This document shows, piece by piece, positions 27,990 through 34,021 of a stretch of 34,021 bases of DNA. Source of the stretch: Lysobacter sp. Root690 (GTDB taxonomy: Bacteria; Pseudomonadota; Gammaproteobacteria; Xanthomonadales; Xanthomonadaceae). Each line of letters opens with the position of its first letter. Position 1 is the stretch's first letter. The stretch covers positions 486 to 34,506 of the forward strand of contig NZ_LMHM01000013.1 of NCBI RefSeq assembly GCF_001427785.1, given 5' to 3'. The notes beneath the pieces are model-generated. The model saw only the letters and a list, made by a program, of their open reading frames with translations, did no database searches and was not told the DNA's origin. The position numbers and the translations under genes were made by a program.

Positions 27990-28125
27990 ATTTCGTTTTC
28001 GGGCGCTGCCCGCGCGAGCCGCGATCGCCGGTTTCGGCGCGACGATGCGAGCGCCAAAGACCCGCACGCCGCCCCCCGTTCACCGCGCAAGCGTCGGACG
28101 GATTGTCCGCCCGCGCGCATCGCAC

Positions 28126-28743
28126 TCACTGCGCGAACTGCATCCCGTCGAGCATGCGATTGACCGCGACCACGTCGCGGTCGTGGTAATGCTCGCCCGG
28201 CGCCAGCCACACCAGCGCGGTCAGCTTGCCGTCGCGTTCGACCGCAGCTGCCGTGCCCTTGTAGTTCAAGCCGCCGGCATCGGTCATGGCGAAGTCGAAA
28301 CGCACCCCGTCGACGTTGCTGAAACGCTGCGGACGCAGTTGGCTGCCGCTGACGTTGACCGCGCCTTCCTCGCGCAGGCCGTCCAGGATCAGGTCGCGCA
28401 ACTCGTCGGCGCGCATGCCGCCGCGGAACCAGGGGCCGTCGGGCTTGGAGGCTTTTTCCTTGCGCGCCATGAATACGTGCTCATTCGGCTTCACGCCCGA
28501 ATAGATCCGCAGTTGATTGAGCTTGCTGCCATCGATCGTCCACAGCTCCTGGCGCGCGCCCTTGATGCGCGCCCAGTCCAATTCGCTGTCCAGACGCAGA
28601 TCGAACACCGTCGCCGCGCCCTTGCGCTGCAGGGTATTGGTGGCGCAGCCGGTCAGCGCGAGCATCGCCAGCGCGGCGGCCAGCAACATCAGGCGCGCGG
28701 CGCGGACGTTGCGAATGGGTAGGTTCACGACACGGGCATTCAC
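28126..28743 (-). CDS. Predicted lipoprotein, unknown function
   Basis: The 205-residue protein has a basic N-terminus, a hydrophobic stretch and the lipobox LTGC with Cys33, so it is probably a lipid-anchored envelope protein. I do not recognise the mature domain. The GTG at 28743 is chosen as start because it overlaps the upstream stop as GTGA; no in-frame ATG near the signal exists. It is the last gene of a three-gene operon with an M48 protease and an exported protein. Confidence 0.8.
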   Translation of the reverse strand: MNARVVNLPIRNVRAARLMLLAAALAMLALTGCATNTLQRKGAATVFDLRLDSELDWARIKGARQELWTIDGSKLNQLRIYSGVKPNEHVFMARKEKASKPDGPWFRGGMRADELRDLILDGLREEGAVNVSGSQLRPQRFSNVDGVRFDFAMTDAGGLNYKGTAAAVERDGKLTALVWLAPGEHYHDRDVVAVNRMLDGMQFAQ

Positions 28744-29978
28744 TGCGCACTCTCCAGATCGGCGATGGTTTTTTCGATGAAACTGCGTTCGTCCGCGCTC
28801 GGCGCGGCGGCGAGATAACGCCGGAACGCGTCGGCGGCCGGCTTGGGTTCCTTGCGATCGCGCAGCACGTAGCCGTACTCGCGCCATGCCGCCGGCGGCG
28901 CGTCGTCATGGGTCACCGCTTCGGCGACGAGTCTGGCGGCTTGCTCGCGATCGTCGTTCTTGCCGCGCCGGCGATAGGCCTCGGCCAGATAGAACGCGTA
29001 CAGGCCCTGGCTGCCCAGGTCGGCGGCGGTCTGCGCTTCCTGCTTGAGATCGCCGATCACCTGGATCGAGGTGTCGTAGGTGCGGCGCGACAGCTCCGCC
29101 GCCAGCCAGCGGTCCAGGAACGGCCGCATCGCCGCCTGATAAGCCTCGCGGCCGATCTGGTGCGGCGTCTGCGCGTGGGTCTTGGCCGCGGCGGCGGTGT
29201 CTTCCAGCCGCTCGGCGGTGTTCGGATGGCTGGCGAACACCGGCCAGGGCTTGCGCGCCTTGCTGGATTTTTCCTCGCGCAGCATCCGTCCCCACACTTC
29301 GGCGCCGGCCTTGGGGTCGTAGCCCTGGCCCAGGGCATGGCCGTAGCCGATGCGGTCGGCCTCGCGTTCCATGTCGCGGGAGAACTTGCTGACGTTGGCC
29401 AGGCCGCCGATCGAAGCGGCCAGCGCGACCAGGTTCAAACCCGGAATCGCGCCGAAGCTGGCCATGAACGCGGTCGTGCCCTTGGCCTTGGTCCAGTAAC
29501 GCAGGCTGTGGCGCTGTTGGTAGTGGGCGAACTCGTGGCCCAGGACCAGCGCCAGCTCGGATTCGTCCTGCATGCGCAGCAGCGCGCCGGTGAACACCAG
29601 CATCGCGCCGTTGGGCGCCATCGAGGCGTTGAACACCGGCACGTCGACGATATAGACGCGCAGGTCCTGGCAATGCGGCCCGGCGACCCGGCAGGCGACG
29701 CCGTGGACGTAGGCGTTCAGGGCCGGGTCGCGGACCAGGATCGGCGCGGTCTTGAGGTCGCGCTCGGCCTGGTCCATGCCGTACCACAGCTCGGCCTCGG
29801 TGCTGTTGACGGCCGGCCGCTCGCCCGGTTGCAGCGGCATCGGCGCGGTTTCGGCCGCGGCCGACGGCGCGGGCAGCGCCGCCAGCGTTGTCGCCAGCGC
29901 GACGGCCGCGGCGATCGGGAATCGGATCCGGCCGCGGGCCGCGGTCGCGCGCGCCGGGGAAACCGGCGCGGCGCTCAC
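28740..29978 (-). CDS. M48-family metalloprotease with C-terminal repeats
   Basis: This 412-residue protein has a signal-like segment (about 17-42, ending SAAAET), a zinc protease domain with HEFAH (148-152) and the ExxAD third-ligand motif with Glu204, and a C-terminal part with helical TPR-like pairs (about 310-410, YAFYLAEAYRRRGKNDDREQ). The layout is like the periplasmic protease-chaperone BepA, but that equivalence is not shown. The start GTG at 29978 overlaps the upstream stop as GTGA. No good Shine-Dalgarno is needed under coupling. Confidence 0.88.
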   Translation of the reverse strand: MSAAPVSPARATAARGRIRFPIAAAVALATTLAALPAPSAAAETAPMPLQPGERPAVNSTEAELWYGMDQAERDLKTAPILVRDPALNAYVHGVACRVAGPHCQDLRVYIVDVPVFNASMAPNGAMLVFTGALLRMQDESELALVLGHEFAHYQQRHSLRYWTKAKGTTAFMASFGAIPGLNLVALAASIGGLANVSKFSRDMEREADRIGYGHALGQGYDPKAGAEVWGRMLREEKSSKARKPWPVFASHPNTAERLEDTAAAAKTHAQTPHQIGREAYQAAMRPFLDRWLAAELSRRTYDTSIQVIGDLKQEAQTAADLGSQGLYAFYLAEAYRRRGKNDDREQAARLVAEAVTHDDAPPAAWREYGYVLRDRKEPKPAADAFRRYLAAAPSADERSFIEKTIADLESAQ

Positions 29979-30733
29979 AGCGGAATGTCCTTCAACATGC
30001 TCGCGACCGTGCCCTTGGCGCCTTTCTCGTCGCGCAGGTCGCCGCTTTGCTTGGCCATCAAGTTGAACCACACCACCTGGCCGGTGCGCAGGTCGACCAG
30101 GGTGGCCACGCCGATCTGGCTGCCGCCGCCGACGTCGACGTACGCGCCCAGGGCCGCGCCGGTGATCATCGCCAGCATCCGCACGGCCTTGCGGCCGCCG
30201 CTGGCGTACGAATCGCGGACGTAGGTGAACAGGCCGTAATCGGCGCCGGTCGCCTCGCGCAGTTCGGTCACGCCCGGGCCGAGGGTCCAGTCCAGACGCG
30301 GCTTGTTGGTCTTCGGGTCTTTCTTGGTCGCCAGGGCGTTGTTACCGGCCTGCGAGTACTGGGCGATGCTCAGCGCGACCGCCTGATTCAGGCGCATGAC
30401 CTGGCCCAGGCGCGAGTTCGGATCGAGGTCGTCGGGAACGTCGTAATCGTCCTTGCGCTGGGTCTTGGCGCCGCCGAGCAGGTCGTGCACGGCCCGCGGG
30501 TACAGCTTGCGCGCGTTGTCGGACCATTCCTTGCGCGGCTCGTTGAGGCCGCCGGCGGTGATCAGGCTCAGTTCGATGTCCGGCTCGATCAGCACCACGG
30601 TGCCGTCGACCTTGAGCTGATGACCGCTGGTGTCGGTCGCGGTGCGGGTCTGCGCATGGGCCGCCGGCAGCGGCAGGCCGCTCAGGCACAGCACTACGAC
30701 CGCGCCCGTCAGCGCTTGCTTGATTCGATTCAT
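29975..30733 (-). CDS. Exported protein, first gene of the M48 operon
   Basis: The 252-residue protein starts with a clear signal peptide, likely cut after AHA (residue 27), and then has GTVVLIEPDIELSLITAGGL, a central variable part, and VGVATLVDLRTGQVVWFNLM-like sequence near residues 208-229 that loosely recalls CsgG-like outer-membrane lipoproteins. That similarity is weak. I do not assign a function. The stop overlaps the M48 gene start as GTGA, so the two are co-translated. Confidence 0.82.
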   Translation of the reverse strand: MNRIKQALTGAVVVLCLSGLPLPAAHAQTRTATDTSGHQLKVDGTVVLIEPDIELSLITAGGLNEPRKEWSDNARKLYPRAVHDLLGGAKTQRKDDYDVPDDLDPNSRLGQVMRLNQAVALSIAQYSQAGNNALATKKDPKTNKPRLDWTLGPGVTELREATGADYGLFTYVRDSYASGGRKAVRMLAMITGAALGAYVDVGGGSQIGVATLVDLRTGQVVWFNLMAKQSGDLRDEKGAKGTVASMLKDIPL

Positions 30734-31130
30734 GACCGGCCCCCTGGTGCCGATGGTCCCGCGTTGGTGTTGCCGTTCGCGCGGCCGAGCCGGCGCGAAT
30801 CCCCGCGATACTAAAACGCAAACCCGTACACGTTTTCAAGTGACAGGATATGCAAGGCGCGGTGGCGGATCGGGCACGGCGAACGCCCGGGTCCGGGCAG
30901 GTGGCGGCGGCTCGGCGGCGCGCGGCGAAACCGGTCCGACGCCGTCGCTGTGCTACCATTTTGCGGCTCGAACCCGTGGTTCCGGCGGTAGTTTTCGGCC
31001 ATTCCCGCGCCGTCGGGGATGCGATTCCGGCAGCGATCGCCGCGGCGTCACGGCCGTTCGGCCCACGCATCTGTCCCGCACACGCTCCGTCGTACATCAC
31101 CCCACGAGCCATCCCCACGAGGTTCTCACG
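30734..31130. other. 397-nt divergent gap
   Basis: It lies between the minus-strand exported-protein gene and the plus-strand aminotransferase. For the minus strand, TAGTAT (30808-30813) and TTGAAA (30834-30839) are 20 nt apart, too long for ordinary sigma-70. For the plus strand, TACCAT (30954-30959) is a possible -10 box with a poor -35 box. No coding sequence is supported. Confidence 0.5.
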
Positions 31131-32336
31131 ATGCCCCAGCTCGCCCGGCGCATCGGTCGCGCCAAGCCCAGCGCGATCATGCAGGTTGCCGAAAAGGCCA
31201 AGCGGCTCAAGGCCGAAGGTCGCGACATCATCAGCTTCTCGATCGGCGTTCCCAACTTCCTGCCCGGCGATCACGTCTACGCCGCCGTGCGCGAAGCCCT
31301 GGCCAAGGACAGCGGCCAGTACGGCAGCAACCGCGGCGCCGATGCGCTGCTGGACGCGTTCATCGAGCACATGAGCAAGATCGGCCTGAGCGGTTACGGC
31401 CGGGTCAACTGCGCCACCGGCATCGGCGCCAAACACGTGATCTACAACATCGCCGAGGCGCTGTTGGACGAAGGCGACACCATCGTCTTCCCGACCCCGT
31501 ACTGGACCAGCTATCTCGACATCGCCGAGATCGTCAACGCCAAGATCGACCTGCTGCCGTGCCCGGCCTCGCAGGACTACAAGCTCACGCCCGAACAGCT
31601 CGACGCCGCGCTGGCGAAGAAGCCGCGCGTGTTCCTGTTCAACAATCCCTCCAACCCGACCGGCATGGTGTACGGGAAGGAAGAGATCGATGCGCTGGCC
31701 GACGTCGTCGCCAAGTACCCGGACACCTGGGTCATCACCGACGACATCTACAACCGCATGGTGTTCGACGGCCTGGGCTATCACAACTTCGTGCATGCGC
31801 GGCCCGAGTTGCGCGACCGGGTGATCTTCATCGACTCGCTGTCCAAGACCTACGGCATGCCGGGTTGGCGGGTGGGCTTCATGGCCGGTCCGGAAGTGGT
31901 GGCGCAGGCCGTGACCACGATGAACTCCAACCACATCACCAACATCCCGGAAATCGTCACCGCCGCCGCCGTGGCCGCGCTGTCGGGTCCGCAGGACGTG
32001 CCGACCGCGCGCTGCGCCGAGTTCCAGGCCAAGCGCGATCAGGTCATGGACGTGATGAACGCGATTCCGGGCGTGATCTGCCCGCGTCCGCAGGGCGCGT
32101 TCTACGTGTTCCCGGACATCAGCGTCGCGTTCGGCAAGACCCATGCGCCGAGCGGACTGAAGATCGAAAACGACATGGACTTCTGCAACGCGCTGCTGGA
32201 AACCAAGGGCGTGGCCTGCGTGCCGGGCTCGGCGTTCGGCGAGCCGCGCGCGCTGCGTATCAGCTACACCTGTCCGACGCCGCAGCTGGCGCCGGGTCTG
32301 CAGCGGTTCCAGGAATTCTTCGCCGAGCTCGCCTGA
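31131..32336 (+). CDS. PLP-dependent aminotransferase, aspartate aminotransferase-like
   Basis: This class I/II aminotransferase probably moves the amino group between aspartate and 2-oxoglutarate; the exact substrate is inferred. The 401-residue protein has NNPSNPTG (171-178, Asn175), DDIYN (Asp204, Tyr207), the PLP lysine Lys239 in SLSKTYGMPGWRVGF and Arg247 for the cofactor phosphate. The ATG at 31131 follows a GAGG about 8 nt upstream. It is followed by a glutaredoxin-like gene after 61 nt, and then mdh. Confidence 0.92.
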   Translation: MPQLARRIGRAKPSAIMQVAEKAKRLKAEGRDIISFSIGVPNFLPGDHVYAAVREALAKDSGQYGSNRGADALLDAFIEHMSKIGLSGYGRVNCATGIGAKHVIYNIAEALLDEGDTIVFPTPYWTSYLDIAEIVNAKIDLLPCPASQDYKLTPEQLDAALAKKPRVFLFNNPSNPTGMVYGKEEIDALADVVAKYPDTWVITDDIYNRMVFDGLGYHNFVHARPELRDRVIFIDSLSKTYGMPGWRVGFMAGPEVVAQAVTTMNSNHITNIPEIVTAAAVAALSGPQDVPTARCAEFQAKRDQVMDVMNAIPGVICPRPQGAFYVFPDISVAFGKTHAPSGLKIENDMDFCNALLETKGVACVPGSAFGEPRALRISYTCPTPQLAPGLQRFQEFFAELA

Positions 32337-32397
32337 GCCCGGCGCGGAATCATGGCAACCGGTCCGTCACGGCGATCGTAGAGACAAGGAATTCGAC

Positions 32398-32784
32398 ATG
32401 CGTGTTACCACCGTGCTCTGGATCGCCCTGGCCGCCGCCGTCGGCATCGGCGGAGTCAAGCTGATCAAGGCGAACGGCTTCGATCTGTTCGCCTCGCGTC
32501 CGGCCGAACTCAAGCCCGACGATCCGCGCCATACCACCGGCGACAAGCGCATCGTGATGTTGGCCGCGGACTGGTGCGGCTACTGCGAAAAACTGCGCAA
32601 GGATTTCGAATTGGCGAACGTGCGCTACAGCCTGATCGACATCGACACCGAAGCCGGCCAGCGCGCGATGGAGGCCGTCGGCGCGCGCGGCGTGCCGGTC
32701 ACCATCATCGGTCAGGACATCGTCTACGGTTACAACATGGACGAGATCAAGGACCGGATGGAGCCGCTCGGCTACCGCCTGTAA
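32398..32784 (+). CDS. Membrane-anchored glutaredoxin-like protein
   Basis: The 128-residue protein has one N-terminal hydrophobic segment (about 4-22) and a thioredoxin-fold domain with a CGYC redox site (Cys60, Cys63) and a cis-Pro (Pro100, in GVPVT). It is likely a glutaredoxin-type disulfide oxidoreductase fixed to the inner membrane; the side of the membrane is not clear from the sequence, though the domain is downstream of the segment. AAGGA is 10-11 nt upstream. It lies between the aminotransferase and mdh, all on the same strand. Confidence 0.85.
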   Translation: MRVTTVLWIALAAAVGIGGVKLIKANGFDLFASRPAELKPDDPRHTTGDKRIVMLAADWCGYCEKLRKDFELANVRYSLIDIDTEAGQRAMEAVGARGVPVTIIGQDIVYGYNMDEIKDRMEPLGYRL

Positions 32785-32796
32785 GCGAACTCCCCG

Positions 32797-32818
32797 GCGC
32801 GCGGCGCAGGCCGCGCGC
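32797..32818 (+). terminator. Weak hairpin between glutaredoxin-like gene and mdh
   Basis: GCGCGCGGC (32797-32805) pairs with GCCGCGCGC (32810-32818), loop GCAG. Only GGTTTCC follows, so termination would be partial at most. Confidence 0.35.
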
Positions 32819-32883
32819 GGTTTCCAATCAACCCTGCGGGCCGCGTGCCCGCCATACCGTTCACTCGTGAAGGAAAGACCCCG

Positions 32884-33870
32884 ATGAAGACCCCCGTCCG
32901 CGTTGCCGTCACCGGTGCTGCCGGCCAGATCGGCTACTCGCTGCTGTTCCGCATCGCTTCCGGCGAAATGCTCGGCAAGGATCAGCCCGTCATCCTGCAG
33001 TTGCTGGAACTGCCGCTGGAGAAGGCCCAGGCCGCGCTCAAGGGCGTGATCATGGAGCTGGAAGACTGCGCGTTCCCGCTGCTGGCCGGCGTGGTCGGCA
33101 CCGACGACGCCGAAGTCGCGTTCAAGGACGCCGACGTGGCCCTGCTGGTCGGCGCGCGTCCGCGCGGCCCGGGCATGGAGCGCAAGGACCTGCTGCTGGA
33201 AAACGCCAAGATCTTCACCGCGCAGGGCGCGGCGTTGAACAAGGTCGCTTCGCGCAACGTCAAGGTGCTGGTGGTCGGCAACCCGGCCAACACCAACGCC
33301 TACATCGCGATGAAGTCGGCGCCGGACCTGCCGGCCAAGAACTTCACCGCGATGCTGCGCCTGGACCACAACCGCGCGCTGAGCCAGCTCGCCGCGAAGG
33401 CCGGCGTGGCCGTGGGCGACATCGAAAGCCTGGTGGTGTGGGGCAACCACAGCCCGACCATGTACCCGGACTACCGCTTCGCCACGGTCAACGGCCAGTC
33501 GCTGAAGGACAAGATCAACGACGCCGACTGGAACGCGAACACCTTCATCCCGCAGGTCGGCAAGCGCGGCGCGGCGATCATCGAAGCACGCGGCCTGTCC
33601 TCGGCGGCGTCGGCGGCCAATGCCGCCATCGACCACGTGCGCGACTGGGTGCTCGGCAGCAACGGCAAGTGGGTGACCATGGGCGTGCCGTCCGACGGCA
33701 GCTACGGCATCCCGGAGACGGTGATGTACGGCGTGCCGGTGATCACCGAGAACGGCGAGTACAAGCGCGTGGAAGGTCTGGAAGTGGACGCGTTCAGCCG
33801 CGCCGCGATGGACAAGACCCTGGCCGAGCTCGAGGAAGAGCGCGCCGGCGTGGCGCATCTGCTGGGCTGA
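32884..33870 (+). CDS. mdh: Malate dehydrogenase, LDH-like type
   Basis: This enzyme converts malate to oxaloacetate with NAD in the TCA cycle. The 328-residue protein has the nucleotide-binding motif GAAGQIGY (11-18), the substrate loop with [12 protein letters not shown] (Arg92, Arg94), RLDHNRA (Arg159, Asp161) and the catalytic His189 in [18 protein letters not shown] lies about 8 nt before the ATG at 32884; in-frame codons upstream give unrelated sequence. It ends at a strong terminator. Confidence 0.97.
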   Translation: MKTPVRVAVTGAAGQIGYSLLFRIASGEMLGKDQPVILQLLELPLEKAQAALKGVIMELEDCAFPLLAGVVGTDDAEVAFKDADVALLVGARPRGPGMERKDLLLENAKIFTAQGAALNKVASRNVKVLVVGNPANTNAYIAMKSAPDLPAKNFTAMLRLDHNRALSQLAAKAGVAVGDIESLVVWGNHSPTMYPDYRFATVNGQSLKDKINDADWNANTFIPQVGKRGAAIIEARGLSSAASAANAAIDHVRDWVLGSNGKWVTMGVPSDGSYGIPETVMYGVPVITENGEYKRVEGLEVDAFSRAAMDKTLAELEEERAGVAHLLG

Positions 33871-33893
33871 TCGATCGCGCGATGTGATGGATG

Positions 33894-33924
33894 AACGGGG
33901 CGGCTTCGGCCGCCCCGTTTTTTT
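33894..33924 (+). terminator. Intrinsic terminator of mdh
   Basis: AACGGGGCGGC (33894-33904) pairs with GCCGCCCCGTT (33909-33919), TTCG tetraloop, with seven T at 33918-33924. Confidence 0.9.
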
Positions 33925-33930
33925 GTGGGC

Positions 33931-33979
33931 GAGTCCTTCTCCCGTTTACGGGAGAAGGTGGCCCGCAGGGCCGGATGAG
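33931..33979 (+). repeat. Dispersed hairpin repeat after mdh
   Basis: CCTTCTCCCG (33935-33944) pairs with CGGGAGAAGG (33949-33958), loop TTTA, followed by GGCCC-GCA-GGGCC (33960-33972) and GGATGAGGG. This is the intergenic repeat type I recall as frequent in Xanthomonadaceae and Pseudomonas. The remaining sequence to the window end shows nothing I can name. Confidence 0.6.
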
Positions 33980-34021
33980 GGCTCGCGAATCTTGGCTGCG
34001 ACGCGAGCTCCTTGTCCTCGA

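Noticed and set aside
28740-29978. M48 protease considered as a PqqF substitute
   Set aside because: PqqF and PqqG are M16 proteases with the HxxEH motif; this one has HExxH, an export signal and its own operon about 5 kb from pqqE, across other genes.

Overview
The window is high-GC bacterial chromosome. Gene order and protein features fit a gammaproteobacterium of the Xanthomonadaceae, most like Lysobacter: an EF-Tu ending VAKIIK, a class II DAHP synthase, LDH-like malate dehydrogenase, and dispersed hairpin repeats of the kind seen in Lysobacter and Xanthomonas. The genus is my inference from remembered family features, not from a search.

Positions 1-15140 hold the main ribosomal protein block, all on the plus strand. 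It starts with the last codons of tuf, then a 710-nt non-coding gap rich in stem-loops that carries a strong promoter and a roughly 315-nt leader. The S10 operon follows (rpsJ rplC rplD rplW rplB rpsS rplV rpsC rplP rpmC rpsQ), then the spc operon (rplN rplX rplE rpsN rpsH rplF rplR rpsE rpmD rplO secY). After a 233-nt gap with a TATAAT promoter comes the alpha operon (rpsM rpsK rpsD rpoA rplQ), closed by a clear intrinsic terminator. rpmJ is not present between secY and rpsM. Several gaps inside the block (rpsN-rpsH, rplR-rpsE, secY-rpsM, rpsD-rpoA, rpoA-rplQ) are unusually long and contain hairpins.

Positions 15141-17880 carry dsbB (possibly leaderless), a class II DAHP synthase for the first step of aromatic biosynthesis, and a small four-helix membrane protein, closed by a bidirectional terminator. 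Positions 17881-20218 hold a REP-like repeat, a minus-strand amidase-family lipoprotein and an unrecognised 121-residue protein.

Positions 20249-23573 (minus strand) are a complete pyrroloquinoline quinone cluster, pqqA-B-C-D-E. pqqA encodes a 27-residue precursor with the crosslinked Glu and Tyr; pqqB to pqqE are joined by 4-nt stop/start overlaps. No pqqF-type M16 protease is present. Upstream on the same strand are a DUF2127-like membrane protein, a membrane-anchored protein with an L7/L12-like C-terminal region, and the ribosome-associated GTPase typA/bipA.

Positions 27408-33870 hold a cyclophilin gene, a tightly overlapping minus-strand operon of three envelope genes (lipoprotein, M48 metalloprotease with C-terminal repeats, exported protein), then a plus-strand aspartate-type aminotransferase, a membrane-anchored glutaredoxin-like protein and malate dehydrogenase, ending in a strong terminator and a REP-like repeat.

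Most of the window is ordinary housekeeping sequence. Points worth a second look are the alternative-pairing S10 leader, a two-copy stem-loop repeat with covarying stems, the three-gene M48 envelope operon, and the L7/L12-like membrane protein. I see no CRISPR array, tRNA, rRNA, insertion sequence or phage gene.
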